64,000 nt of DNA from Pseudomonas lalkuanensis (GCF_008807375.1 NZ_CP043311.1:4382001-4446000); one strand, 5' to 3'; positions 9,112 through 18,174 are shown, numbered from the stretch's first letter. Translations and numbers: made by a program. Notes: generated by a model not told the origin, from the sequence alone.

Positions 9112-10171
9112 TGGTTTGTCCTTTGCGTACTTCGGTGAGTAATAGGTCGCGCGCCTGATCGCGGGAAAGGTCGGCCATCAGCGACAGCGCCTCCCACGAG
9201 GCGGGGTTGTGGCGCATGATGTAGGCGCGGTTCTCCGGGTAGCGCCTGGCCCGCCACTCCGAAATCAACACGGTGATCAGATGACGTGTGGCCATGAGAT
9301 CGGTAACGACCTCCTGCTCCATTTCGCTGAGCGGCAGCGTGGCGTGATAAGCGCCGACGAACTGCGCCGCCCCCTCGAACGGATCGGCGCTGCCAGTCAT
9401 GTGAAAGGCCGCCGCCGTGGCGACCTCCCCCACCAGCGGGGCATGCAGCATATCGCCGAAGTCGATGATTCCCACGATGCGCTGATGGTCCTCTGGGGCG
9501 ACCAGCACGTTGTAGAGGTGGTAATCGTTGTGGATGACCTGCGACCTGAGCGCCGGCAGACGCGGCAGCACATGCTCGGTGAAGCGCGTCATGAACGACT
9601 CGGCGAGCGCGCGGCGCGGGGCGTCCTCGATGGCATCGAGCTTGGATGCCAGGCGCTGCGCCGCGGAAACGTTCCACAGCAGATCGTGCGTCGCCGAAGG
9701 ATGGTTGAAATCACGCAGTGCCAGGTTCAGTTCCGCGAGCAATCGTCCCATGGCCCGACGCTGCGCGGCGGTACGCGGGGTTTCGCGGATCTGTACGCCT
9801 TCGAGATAGGTCAGCATCCGCACGCTGGTCTGCACCCCGCCGGCCAGCGCTACGCTGTCGCGCGCACGCCCGCCAAGCGTGCGCACCACCCGCGGCGCCG
9901 GCAGGCCGGGCGCGACGCGGGCGATGTGCTCGAGCGCCGCGATCTGAAAATCCACCACCGCAAGCGGCTCCGATGGATTGCTGATCTTAACGACGTAACG
10001 CCTGCCGTCGGCCGTCTCCACGCAACAGTTCTGGTCGCGTTCGCCCACCAGTGATTTAACGCTGCCATCGATGCCGTAGAGACAGCGAACCAAGGCCCGC
10101 ACCTCGTTCGGGGCGAGGTTGGGTGCCGCCGTGCTCAACGCCGCTGCCGCCATCGGACGATTGTCTGCCAT
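9095..10171 (-). CDS. APH-family phosphotransferase, hydroxylysine/amino-alcohol kinase-like
   Basis: A 358-aa small-molecule kinase of the aminoglycoside phosphotransferase fold. VVKISNPSEP holds the ATP-contacting Lys, VIHNDYHLYNVLV is the Brenner-type catalytic motif (Asp and Asn), and GIIDFGDMLHAPLVGE holds the metal-binding Asp. The C-terminal RYPENRAYIMRHNPASWEAL block is also found, in similar form, in human hydroxylysine kinase. The start is the ATG at 10169-10171, which overlaps the TGA of the HAD gene by one base; an in-frame extension further upstream has no support. The downstream gene codes for a phospho-lyase-like enzyme, so the kinase probably phosphorylates the hydroxyl group of a hydroxylated amine. 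Confidence 0.87.
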   Translation of the reverse strand: MADNRPMAAAALSTAAPNLAPNEVRALVRCLYGIDGSVKSLVGERDQNCCVETADGRRYVVKISNPSEPLAVVDFQIAALEHIARVAPGLPAPRVVRTLGGRARDSVALAGGVQTSVRMLTYLEGVQIRETPRTAAQRRAMGRLLAELNLALRDFNHPSATHDLLWNVSAAQRLASKLDAIEDAPRRALAESFMTRFTEHVLPRLPALRSQVIHNDYHLYNVLVAPEDHQRIVGIIDFGDMLHAPLVGEVATAAAFHMTGSADPFEGAAQFVGAYHATLPLSEMEQEVVTDLMATRHLITVLISEWRARRYPENRAYIMRHNPASWEALSLMADLSRDQARDLLLTEVRKGQTNEEHH

Positions 10172-10875
10172 CACTCGCCCCGTTTCATCGGGGCGGTCTG
10201 GGCTAGGCAATCGAGGCCGAGCAAACCGGGAAGTTGGCGAATATCCGTCAGGCGGTTGACACCATAGCCGTCGCAGGCAGGCGCGTGACCGCGGTCGATA
10301 AAGGCCTTGGCCATGAATCCGAGATCCGACGCGGTCATCAGGTCGTAACGGAAGCACGACGAGACGTGCATCATCTGCTCCGGCCCGCAGCCGAGCTGGT
10401 CGAACATGTACTCGAACATCTGCGCCCGCGGCTTGTAGGCGCGAGCCTCTTCGGCGGTGTAGACCGCGTGGAAAGGCGCCTTGAGGTGGGCGACGCTGTG
10501 CGGGATCAGATCGACCATCGAGTTCGACAGAATTACCAGCGGAACATGCGGAGCGATTGCCTCAAGCGTCTCGACGACGTTCGGGTGCGGCTGCCAAGTC
10601 GGCACGGCCTCGTACAGGGCGAGCGCATCGGATGCACGATATTCCACGCCGTGCTTCTTGCACGTGCGTTGAATGGAGTTCTCCACCACATCGAAGAACG
10701 GCTTCCACTCACCCAGTACCTCATCGAGACGGTAGAAGCGAAAGCTGTCCAGGAAGGCCGGCATCCGCTCGCTCGGAACGCGATCTTCGAAGAGCTTTTT
10801 CGCGGTCGGGCCCATTTCGAAGTTGATGAGCGTGCCGTAGCAATCGAAGCTGATGAATTTCGGTTTGTATGTCAC
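10171..10875 (-). CDS. HAD superfamily protein, haloacid dehalogenase type II (copy 2)
   Basis: A 234-aa HAD protein very similar to the one at 4511-5179 throughout (FDCYGTLINFEMGP, EAVPTW, ARAYKP, HVSSCFRYDLMTA). Like copy 1 it has Cys-Tyr after the nucleophilic Asp, so the second acid of phosphatases is missing. The start is GTG at 10873-10875, supported by TAGGAG nine bases upstream. It heads the operon with the kinase, PLP enzyme and Lrp-type regulator, with one-base coupling to the kinase. Having one HAD copy at the head of each of two operons suggests that they act on related intermediates. Confidence 0.86.
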   Translation of the reverse strand: MTYKPKFISFDCYGTLINFEMGPTAKKLFEDRVPSERMPAFLDSFRFYRLDEVLGEWKPFFDVVENSIQRTCKKHGVEYRASDALALYEAVPTWQPHPNVVETLEAIAPHVPLVILSNSMVDLIPHSVAHLKAPFHAVYTAEEARAYKPRAQMFEYMFDQLGCGPEQMMHVSSCFRYDLMTASDLGFMAKAFIDRGHAPACDGYGVNRLTDIRQLPGLLGLDCLAQTAPMKRGE

Positions 10876-11143
10876 TTGGTCGATCTCCTACAGGTGGATG
10901 ACAGGTTGGTGACTACAAGTCTATGAATCTCAGCCCTACGGAAATGCTCTATTGCCGGGTGACTCAGGCAGATTCCTGCTTGATCCGGAGCATGCTGGCA
11001 GGATCTGCGGCCCTCCCTTGAAGGGCCGTGATCGGCCGGCGTGGCGTCGTCACACCCACGCATTCAGACGGGGGTAGCAGCTGCGTTGGCCAGTAAGTTT
11101 TTCTGGGCAGCGCGACCCATTCTTTTCCTGCTTGGCAAAACAA

Positions 11144-11170
11144 AACGCCCCTCCATTAAGGAAGGGCGTT
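11144..11170 (-). terminator. Rho-independent terminator after the dehydratase gene
   Basis: Read on the minus strand: AACGCCCTTCC, a short loop, GGAGGGGCGTT, then TTGTTTTG. It begins 16 bp beyond the dehydratase stop. The rest of 10876-11185 shows no gene. Confidence 0.8.
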
Positions 11171-11185
11171 CGGCAGTACGCGGCA

Positions 11186-12184
11186 TCACGGTTTTCTATG
11201 CGGACTGTCCATTGCGTAGGCAGAGGCGTAGACCTCGGCCAGGTCGCACAGGTCCCAGTTGCCACCGGTCAGCACCACGCAGACCTTCTCATCCGGCCGG
11301 ACCTTGACCACACCCGCCAGCAGCGCACCGATACCGATCGCGGCGGCGGGCTCGGCGATTAGTTTCGCGTCCTTGGCCAGGGCGCGCATGCCTTGGACGA
11401 TGTGCTCGTCCTCCACCAGGACGATCTCGTCAACGTAGCGCTCGATGATCGGATAGGGGTTCTGCCCCGGCACGCTGATGCGCAATCCATCAGCGATAGT
11501 GTTCTTCAAGGGCAGCGTGGTGCGCTGCTTGTTCAACCGGCTGTGGTAGTACTTAGGCGTCAGCGCCGGCTCCGCACCGACGACGCGCACCGATGGCCGG
11601 GTTTCCTTGATGGCGGTGGCGATGCCTGATATCAGGCCGCCGCCGCCCATGGGGATGATGACCGTATCGACATCCGCCAGGTCTTCGAGGATCTCGCAGC
11701 CGATGGTGCCCTGGCCGGCCATCACCAACGGGTCCTCGAAAGCATGGACGGGCACATAGCCGTTCTCCTCGGCGATCTCATACACCCTTTTCCAGCGGGC
11801 AGCGGTGTCGCCATCGAAAAGAATGACCTCCGCCCCGAGGGCTTCGGTATTGGCGATCTTGATCTTGGGTGTGGTCACCGGCAACACCAGAATAGCTTTC
11901 ACGCCCAGCATGCGGGCAGCATAGGCAAGGCCCTGGGCGTGATTGCCGGACGAGGTGGCGATGATGCCGTTGGCGATCTCTTCCCTGGGTAGCGACAGTG
12001 TCTTGTTCAACGCGCCGCGAATCTTGAACGCCCCGGTGATCTGCAGGGTTTCGGGCTTCAGATAGAGCTGGCAACCGGCGGCTTTTTCTATCTTCTCCGC
12101 GCGCAGTAGCGGCGTATGTTTGATATGGGGTTTGAGCCGCTGTTGGGCTTCTCGAATGTCCTGAATGGTCGGATGGTCGCGCAT
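11186..12184 (-). CDS. PLP-dependent serine/threonine dehydratase family (EutB / BhcB-like)
   Basis: A 332-aa fold-type II PLP enzyme. The Schiff-base Lys54 lies in ITGAFKIRGA, the phosphate or substrate loop is SSGNHAQG, and the PLP-phosphate glycine loop is GGGGLISG. There is no C-terminal ACT domain, so it is of the catabolic type. Its partner 35 bp upstream is an ornithine-cyclodeaminase-fold reductase; this pairing defines the EutB-EutC group of ectoine loci and BhcB-BhcD of the beta-hydroxyaspartate cycle. The likeliest reaction is 3-hydroxyaspartate to iminosuccinate. Threonine or serine dehydratase activity cannot be excluded. A terminator follows the gene. Confidence 0.85.
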   Translation of the reverse strand: MRDHPTIQDIREAQQRLKPHIKHTPLLRAEKIEKAAGCQLYLKPETLQITGAFKIRGALNKTLSLPREEIANGIIATSSGNHAQGLAYAARMLGVKAILVLPVTTPKIKIANTEALGAEVILFDGDTAARWKRVYEIAEENGYVPVHAFEDPLVMAGQGTIGCEILEDLADVDTVIIPMGGGGLISGIATAIKETRPSVRVVGAEPALTPKYYHSRLNKQRTTLPLKNTIADGLRISVPGQNPYPIIERYVDEIVLVEDEHIVQGMRALAKDAKLIAEPAAAIGIGALLAGVVKVRPDEKVCVVLTGGNWDLCDLAEVYASAYAMDSPHRKP

Positions 12185-12219
12185 ATGATGTCCTCTCTCC
12201 TACTTCCGAAAATCACGTC

Positions 12220-13209
12220 TCAAAGGAACGCGAAGAAGGTTCCGACGTTGTTTTCCAGCGCATTGCGATAGATTTTTTCGGCCGTGGTGTTGTCCTGTAT
12301 GGCCATGCCGGTGGAGTCGAAAATGGTGATCTCATCATCGTTCTCCCGGCCCGGTTTTCTGCCCAGCAGGATCTCGCCGAGCTCGGCGTGGATATCGTCC
12401 AGACCGATGATCTTCTGGTTGAGCGGATGCCAGGTTTCCCCTTTGTCGATGCACTGCGAGATCGAGTCGTTGACTATCTTGGCGTGCCTGAATATCTCGG
12501 GATCCAGCTCCTGCTTGCCTTTCATATCAGTACCGATGGCGACGATATGAGTGCCGGGTTTCACCCAGCTCGCCTCTACCAGCGAGCCCTTGCCACGGGT
12601 GGTGGTGATGAGGATGTCGGCCTGCTCGACCGCCTCCTGCTTCGAGTCCGCCAGGATCACCGGGATGCCGAACTCGCCTTCGATATCCGCCTTGAAGCGC
12701 TCGCGCGTTTCCGGGCTTCTGCTCCAGGCATGGATCTCTTCGATCTGCATCACCAGGCTGATGGCGCGAATCTGCATCCGCGCCTGGTTGCCGGTGCCTA
12801 TGCAGGTGATCTTCTTGGCGTTCTTTCTCGCCAGCGCCTTGACCGAGACGGCGCCCGACGCGCCCGTCCTGAGGCCGGTGAGCAGGCTTCCATCCATCAC
12901 GCAGATCAGCGCGCAGCTCCTGGCATCGAACAGCAGAACGCTACCCATACCGTTGGGCACACCATGCGCGTCCGGGTTATCGAGGAAGCCGCCGGACGAG
13001 GCCTTCATCGAGATGATTTCATTGGTCTTGCAGTAACCGACCTTGAAGTCGATCTCGCCGCGCGGCTCCGGCAGATGTATGCCTATGTAATCGGGCTGTT
13101 CCACCTGCCCACCGCTGAAAGCCTTATAGGCCTCTTCCACAGCACCTATGACTTCCTTCATGGATATCAATCTGCCGACTTCTTCTTTGCTGAGCAGCAG
13201 TGTTTTCAT
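12220..13209 (-). CDS. Ornithine cyclodeaminase/mu-crystallin family reductase (EutC / BhcD-like)
   Basis: A 329-aa NAD(P)-dependent enzyme. The substrate-side lysine lies in [24 protein letters not shown] is the family's mid motif, and the Rossmann motif is [13 protein letters not shown]. It is co-transcribed with the dehydratase (35 bp gap). In characterised BhcD this fold reduces iminosuccinate to L-aspartate, which would complete a two-step conversion of 3-hydroxyaspartate to aspartate. In ectoine loci the homologue is called EutC, but no ectoine hydrolase is visible here. True ornithine cyclodeaminase activity is a less likely alternative given the partner gene. Confidence 0.85.
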   Translation of the reverse strand: MKTLLLSKEEVGRLISMKEVIGAVEEAYKAFSGGQVEQPDYIGIHLPEPRGEIDFKVGYCKTNEIISMKASSGGFLDNPDAHGVPNGMGSVLLFDARSCALICVMDGSLLTGLRTGASGAVSVKALARKNAKKITCIGTGNQARMQIRAISLVMQIEEIHAWSRSPETRERFKADIEGEFGIPVILADSKQEAVEQADILITTTRGKGSLVEASWVKPGTHIVAIGTDMKGKQELDPEIFRHAKIVNDSISQCIDKGETWHPLNQKIIGLDDIHAELGEILLGRKPGRENDDEITIFDSTGMAIQDNTTAEKIYRNALENNVGTFFAFL

Positions 13210-13787
13210 CTACGGGATCTCGTTGCTCTCTAATCGGGGCAGGGATTCGTACAGGCATGATCAGCGCAAATAACTCGAGAGTGCCGTGCCTATCTGCTGC
13301 GCTCAGTATGCCGCCGAGCAATCGGCAGAAAATTTCGGATACCAGGCGACTGCGCAACTTCCGATCATTTTTATCGCCATCGGCGAAAGCTATCGCTCCA
13401 CTCCTGCAACTCACGCATCGCTCCCCAGGCCGTGCAGCAGGCATTCCCGTAGCTACAGAACCTGGCGCCCCCAACACCGCAGCAGAAACTTCCGAGGGCA
13501 ACCTCGAAAACACCCGATTCTGCGATTGCACACGGCCAATACGACAGCCCCCGCCGGGGCGTGATGCCTAAGATTAGGATCAGCGCAACGGCATCGATGA
13601 CTGCCGGAGCCTGGTCTGCCACGCCGAAACGAGCGACAAGGCGGGAGACCCGAATCTCAGTTTCGATCATCCGCTCTGGTGCGCATCGATCAACTTAATC
13701 GGCGCGCGCCGACACGGCCTTGCAGCGCTGGTCTGCACCGATTTCTGCAAAGCCGTAAAACAACAGGTTCCAGGCTAGGAGAACAGA
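13210..13787. other. Noncoding divergent intergenic region
   Basis: 578 bp between the divergent reductase and FAD oxidoreductase genes. The short open frames on both strands lack ribosome sites and resemble no protein I know. It presumably carries the two promoters. A stretch near 13300-13350 faintly resembles the conserved 100-bp block in reverse, but not enough to call. Confidence 0.5.
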
Positions 13788-15113
13788 ATGCCGGCTCCCT
13801 TGATCACCATGCAGTCCAGTCCGGAGCTGCCAAAAAGCGCCGATGTCGTCGTCATCGGCGGCGGCATCATTGGCGTATGCGCCGCCTATTTCATGTCGCG
13901 CCAGGGCATGAGTGTTGCCCTGGTGGAGAAGGGACGTATTGGCGCAGAACAATCCAGCCGCAACTGGGGCTGGTGCCGCCAGCAGAACCGCGATGCGCGC
14001 GAACTGCCGTTATCGACCAAGAGCCTTGCGCTCTGGGAGGAGATCAGCGCCGACCTCGGCGAAGACCTCGGTTTCCGCCGCTGTGGGCTGTTCTATCTGT
14101 CGGATGACCAGGCCGAACTCGATGGCTGGGCCAAGTGGCGCGACTTCGCCATCACCCAGGGAGTCACCACCCATATGCTAAGCAGCGCCGAAGCCACCCA
14201 ACGTGGCGCGGCCACCGGCAAGCCCTGGCTGGGTGGGGTATTCTCGCCATCCGACGGCATCGCCGATCCGGCGCGGGCTGCACCGCTGATCGCCAAGGGC
14301 GTCATCAAGCATGGCGGCACGATCCATCAGTTTTGCGCCGCCCGCGGCGTTGAGACCGAGGCCGGCCGCGTATCGGGAGTCATCACCGAAAAAGGCGTGA
14401 TCAAGACCCGCCAGGTGGTGATGGCCGGCGGTGCCTGGGCCTCCTCTTTCTGCGCCCAGCTTGGGATTCGCTTTCCTCAGGCCTCGGTGCGCTCCTCCAT
14501 TCTCTCGGTTATGCCGGGTATACAGGGGATTCCAGATGCGCTGCATACCAGTGAGGTGACCGTCACTCGGCGGGGCGACGGCGGCTATACCTTGGCCATT
14601 TCCGGACGTGCCTGCGTGGATCCGACGCCACAGCAACTACGCTTCTCCTCGTACTTTCTGCCGATGTTCGCCAAGCGCTGGCAAATGCTCTCACCGGGTG
14701 ACCTGCAGGGTTGGCAATACGGACACGAGACGCGCAGCAAATGGGCGCTCGACCGGCCCACACCGATGGAGCGGGTGCGCATCCTCGATCCGCGCCCGTC
14801 GGAATCGATACTGCGCGATACGCTGGCCCGCGCGCGCCGACTACTGCCCGCTCTGGGCAGCGTACCGGTTCAGGCAGGCTGGGCCGGCTATATCGACAGT
14901 ACCCCCGATGGTGTACCAGTCATCGATGAGGCGCAAAACCTGCCTGGCTTCATTCTGGCCGCAGGCTTCTCGGGTCACGGCTTCGGCATCGGCCCCGGCG
15001 CCGGGCGCCTGATCGCCGAACTGGCACAGGGGCAGACGCCGTTCGTGGACCATACCCAGTACAGCCTCGCACGCCTGAACAAAGGCGTCTGGGGCAAGGT
15101 CTCGGAGTTCTGA
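13788..15113 (+). CDS. FAD-dependent oxidoreductase, DAO/DadA-like family
   Basis: A 441-aa flavoprotein. VVVIGGGIIGVCAAYFMS (about residues 19-36) binds FAD, followed by EKGRIGAEQSSRNWGWCRQQ and the C-terminal GFSGHGFGIGPGAGRLIAE motif. It resembles D-amino-acid dehydrogenase and D-hydroxyproline-type enzymes more than the PuuB-like gene at 3210. The ATG at 13788 has TAGGAG eight bases upstream. It is monocistronic and divergent from the dehydratase/reductase pair, and a hairpin lies 16 bp after it. It probably deaminates a D-amino acid or a secondary amine taken up by this locus; its substrate is unknown. Confidence 0.87.
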   Translation: MPAPLITMQSSPELPKSADVVVIGGGIIGVCAAYFMSRQGMSVALVEKGRIGAEQSSRNWGWCRQQNRDARELPLSTKSLALWEEISADLGEDLGFRRCGLFYLSDDQAELDGWAKWRDFAITQGVTTHMLSSAEATQRGAATGKPWLGGVFSPSDGIADPARAAPLIAKGVIKHGGTIHQFCAARGVETEAGRVSGVITEKGVIKTRQVVMAGGAWASSFCAQLGIRFPQASVRSSILSVMPGIQGIPDALHTSEVTVTRRGDGGYTLAISGRACVDPTPQQLRFSSYFLPMFAKRWQMLSPGDLQGWQYGHETRSKWALDRPTPMERVRILDPRPSESILRDTLARARRLLPALGSVPVQAGWAGYIDSTPDGVPVIDEAQNLPGFILAAGFSGHGFGIGPGAGRLIAELAQGQTPFVDHTQYSLARLNKGVWGKVSEF

Positions 15114-15128
15114 GCACCTCGCCGCTCT

Positions 15129-15149
15129 GGCGGGAGCCTCGCTCCCGCC
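15129..15149 (+). terminator. Hairpin after FAD oxidoreductase gene
   Basis: GGCGGGAG-CCTCG-CTCCCGCC followed by TCTTCTCC. There is no clean T-run, so it is a weak terminator call. The rest of 15114-15372 shows no gene. Confidence 0.5.
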
Positions 15150-15372
15150 TCTTCTCCCCTTCGTTATCGACCGAGCTGCTCGAACCTGTGAGCGAGTATC
15201 GGACTGCCTTGGGCAACCCTGCCCCTCTTCTGCAATCCAATCCAGTTGGCTGAAACGCGGCAGCCCCGGCGTGCCGCTCGGGACAATTACGCCATAAAGA
15301 GAGCAGAAGAGCCGGGGGCCAACTGGTAAAGCGCCTGCGGATCGCTATCGCGCAAGCGCCGACCACCAAGGC

Positions 15373-16083
15373 TTATTTGACGACGTACAGCTTGCGAACG
15401 TAGACGCTGCTCTCCCAGGCGCAGGGTGTGCCCTGGGTCACGAATACCGTATCGCCGGTATTGACCTTCAGCTCGACGCCGTCGGCGAGCTGCAGGGTGA
15501 CGCTGCCTTCGATCAGGTGCATCAGCTCATGCACCTTGTGCGGACGAGCGTGACGCGTGTAGGGCGTCGAATCCCAGACACCGATGAGCAGATTGCTGGC
15601 ACTGTCCACGAACGCGTTATGGGAACGGCATTGCGGGGCGGGGCTGATCAGGATCTGCGCATCCGGCCCTTGCGAGGGGTTCAGCGCCGCACGCGGATTG
15701 AGTGGAGTCAGGCCGGGTTTGCGCTCACCGCTGGCCTGGCTCAACGCGAAGAACGCCCAGAGGCTGCCAGCCTGCGCCCGCACGCGCAGCGCCGTGCCAC
15801 GACCGATCACCACGCTGGCTCCGACGCTCAGTTCGATTATCTGCTGCTCGTCCTGCAGCGTGACCTGTCCGGAGTGGACGACCAGCATTTCAGTGTGCGG
15901 GTAATCCTCGACGACTAGCTCTCCACTTGCCTGGACAGTGCCAGCGGAAATGCCATCGTCGCCCTGATAGGCCACTTGACGAACGTCGCCGAAGGGATCG
16001 GACGAACTCAGGGAGGCGGGGGGAAACTCTGCAGCGGGAATGCCGTCGGCGTGCACCAGCAGCGAAGCAATAGGGTGTGACAT
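15373..16083 (-). CDS. Two-domain cupin protein
   Basis: A 236-aa protein with two beta-barrel cupin halves. The first is around HTEMLVVHSGQVTLQDEQ, and the second around KVHELMHLIEGSVTLQLADG, with GDTVFVTQGTPCAWES. Metal-binding residues are clearer in the second half (H, E and H). The ATG at 16083 is chosen over 16098 because GGAGAC lies just before it. No signal peptide. Cupins like this recur beside flavin amine oxidases, where they may bind or isomerise a labile product; the real role is unknown. Copy B of the conserved block lies 113-213 bp before its start, so it is probably co-regulated with the aldehyde dehydrogenase. Confidence 0.75.
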   Translation of the reverse strand: MSHPIASLLVHADGIPAAEFPPASLSSSDPFGDVRQVAYQGDDGISAGTVQASGELVVEDYPHTEMLVVHSGQVTLQDEQQIIELSVGASVVIGRGTALRVRAQAGSLWAFFALSQASGERKPGLTPLNPRAALNPSQGPDAQILISPAPQCRSHNAFVDSASNLLIGVWDSTPYTRHARPHKVHELMHLIEGSVTLQLADGVELKVNTGDTVFVTQGTPCAWESSVYVRKLYVVK

Positions 16084-16195
16084 GGATAGTGTCTCCAATG
16101 ATGGGGAGTAGACGAGGCGCGCATCGGCGACTCATGAAGGAGGTCGAAAAGAAGGTGTGGCACCGGCTTGGTGGGCTCCGCTGCCAGGTCTCATG

Positions 16196-16296
16196 CTAGG
16201 AAATATCACCCGATATTTGCTGCGGACTTCCCACCCCGCTCGAGCATTAGCTGCTGCCTGAAAATCCGAAACTTATGTAATCCACCGAATTGATCC
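16196..16296. promoter_or_regulatory. Conserved intergenic block, copy B
   Basis: About 101 bp between the divergent cupin and porin genes. Compared with copy A it has the same ordered motifs: CTAGGAAA, CACCCGATATTTGCTGC, TCGAGCA, TTAGCTGCTG, and a final ATCCACCGAA. The similarity continues leftward for about 40 bp to GGCACCGGCT at 16159. It is placed so that it could control the cupin gene, the porin gene or both. Confidence 0.6.
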
Positions 16297-16516
16297 GCCC
16301 CCCTTGCCAGGCCTTATTTGCAGCTGAGATATAGCCACCGCGTTCGAGGGGAGGACGGGTTCGGTCCTCGCCGGCCAGCCACGTTCTAAGTCGATTTCAA
16401 TGACCGAACGAACCTAACGTCGTCACACCTCGAACCGACGCGATTCATCTGAGCTGCCATAAAAGCGTTGTCCCCCATCTGGGCAATGAACACTAATAAG
16501 ATCAATGGAGTACTCC

Positions 16517-17851
16517 ATGAGCGCCCTTAAACCGAGCTGTCTCGCCCTGGCGATCACCGCCGTCTCGCAATTGGCCGTAGCGGGCCAGGAACAAGCCAAA
16601 GGCTTCATCGAAGACAGCAGCCTCACTCTGCTCAACCGCAACTTCTACATGAACCGAGATTTCCGTCACGGCGGCAGTAACAGCCAGGGGATCAACCGCT
16701 CGAAGCCCGTCAGCGAGCGCAATGGTTATCGTGAGGAGTGGGCGCACGGAGCCATGCTCAACTTCACTTCCGGCTTCACGCAGGGCACGGTCGGGTTCGG
16801 CACAGATGCCTTCGCCTATGGCGGGGTCAAGCTTGATACCGGTCGCGGCCGCGCCGGCGCTGGCCTGCTGCCGATCAGCAACAACCAGACGGCTGACGCT
16901 GAAGTACCGGATGCATTCGGTGAGATCGGCGGCGCAGTGAAGATGCGTGTCTCCTCCACCGTACTGAAGTACGGCGAACAGCGCCCGACCGCACCAGTAT
17001 TCGCTATGGGTGACAACCGCCTGCTGCCGGAAGTGGCCACCGGCTTCCAACTGTCCAGCAGCGAGCTCGACAACCTCCTCTTTGAGGCTGGCCATTTCAC
17101 CGCTTACAACGGCAGAAACTCGACCAACTCCGACGACAAGCTGCTAACCACGTACGGAGGCGTAGAAGCGGACAGCGTTGACTTTCTCGGAGGCTCCTAC
17201 AAGGTCAACGACCGGCTCGTCTTCATGGCCTACGCCAGCGAAGCCGAGGAGGTCTGGCGACAATACTTCGGCAGCGCATCGTACATCCTCCCACTTGCCG
17301 ACCAACACGCCCTGTCGTTCGGTCTGACTGCGTACAAGACCAGTGACGAAGGAGAAGCACGTGCCGGTGAATTGGACACCACCAGTTGGTCGGCCAAAGC
17401 CGCGTATGCTTTCGGGCCGCATAAGCTGACTCTGGCCTATCAGAAAATCGACGGTGACGAAACTTTCGACTACATCGGCGTCGACTCGATCTGGCTGGCC
17501 AACTCCGTTCAGTACTCGGACTTCAACGCCCCCAACGAGCGATCGGTGCAAATCCGCTACGACCTCAACATGGCAAGCTTCGGCGTGCCGGGCCTGACCT
17601 TGATGGCGCGCTACATCAAAGGCGATCAGATCGACTTCACCAAAGCTGATCCGACTGGCACCTCTTTCCGCGCCGGAGCGGACGATGAACATCACTGGGA
17701 GCGCGACCTGGAAGCCAAGTATGTGGTCCAAGAAGGCGCGGCCAAAGACCTGTCCTTCCGCGTGCGCCAGGCCACCCATCGCTCCAGCTCGTTCGACAAT
17801 GATGTCGATGAAGTACGCCTGATCATCGAGTACCCATTGAGCATCCTGTAA
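16517..17851 (+). CDS. OprD-family outer membrane porin
   Basis: A 444-aa outer-membrane channel. A signal peptide (MSALKPSCLALAITAVSQLA, cleavage near AVA-GQ) is followed by the mature start GFIEDSSLTLLNRNFYMNRD typical of OprD porins. Alternating amphipathic strands follow, and the C-terminus is a strand ending YPLSIL. The ATG at 16517 is chosen because GGAG sits eight bases upstream; the upstream in-frame ATG at 16505 overlaps that site. Pseudomonas OprD paralogues each admit a class of small substrates, often basic amino acids or aromatic acids, and this one most likely feeds the neighbouring ABC importer. A strong terminator follows it. Confidence 0.93.
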   Translation: MSALKPSCLALAITAVSQLAVAGQEQAKGFIEDSSLTLLNRNFYMNRDFRHGGSNSQGINRSKPVSERNGYREEWAHGAMLNFTSGFTQGTVGFGTDAFAYGGVKLDTGRGRAGAGLLPISNNQTADAEVPDAFGEIGGAVKMRVSSTVLKYGEQRPTAPVFAMGDNRLLPEVATGFQLSSSELDNLLFEAGHFTAYNGRNSTNSDDKLLTTYGGVEADSVDFLGGSYKVNDRLVFMAYASEAEEVWRQYFGSASYILPLADQHALSFGLTAYKTSDEGEARAGELDTTSWSAKAAYAFGPHKLTLAYQKIDGDETFDYIGVDSIWLANSVQYSDFNAPNERSVQIRYDLNMASFGVPGLTLMARYIKGDQIDFTKADPTGTSFRAGADDEHHWERDLEAKYVVQEGAAKDLSFRVRQATHRSSSFDNDVDEVRLIIEYPLSIL

Positions 17852-17925
17852 GCGCAGTCATCGCCTTGTTCTGCCAGGGATCGGCAAGTTCTTTTCGAAG
17901 GCATCCTCCACGCTCCTTTGCCTCC

Positions 17926-17951
17926 AGACGCCCAACCGGGCGTCTTTTTTG
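17926..17951 (+). terminator. Rho-independent terminator of the porin gene
   Basis: AGACGCCC-AACC-GGGCGTCT followed by six more T residues, 75 bp after the porin stop codon. Between this and 18370 lies about 420 bp of noncoding DNA that contains conserved block copy C. Confidence 0.9.
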
Positions 17952-18174
17952 TGCCCAACCGTACTTGTGAAGGTGGTTGCGTGACGGCAGCGGCTATTCG
18001 CACGGCTGTCGCCTCCTTGCTGATAACACCCTGCTGATTCAAATAGTCCAATGTCGAGTGGCAGGGATGTCCTCGACGACGAAGGCCTCGTGTATCAATC
18101 ATGGATGAATCATGGCTCGCCACGGGCACGATCGAAGGTGAGTCCATATCCTCCTGGAGAGCTACAACCACGAG

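Noticed and set aside
13290..13350. Possible fourth copy of the 100-bp conserved block in reverse orientation
   Set aside because: Only scattered matches (e.g. GGCAGAAAATTTCGG); could be chance.
13200..13571. Frames of 92-123 codons upstream of the EutC/BhcD-like gene
   Set aside because: Several frames compete and none has a family motif or ribosome site.
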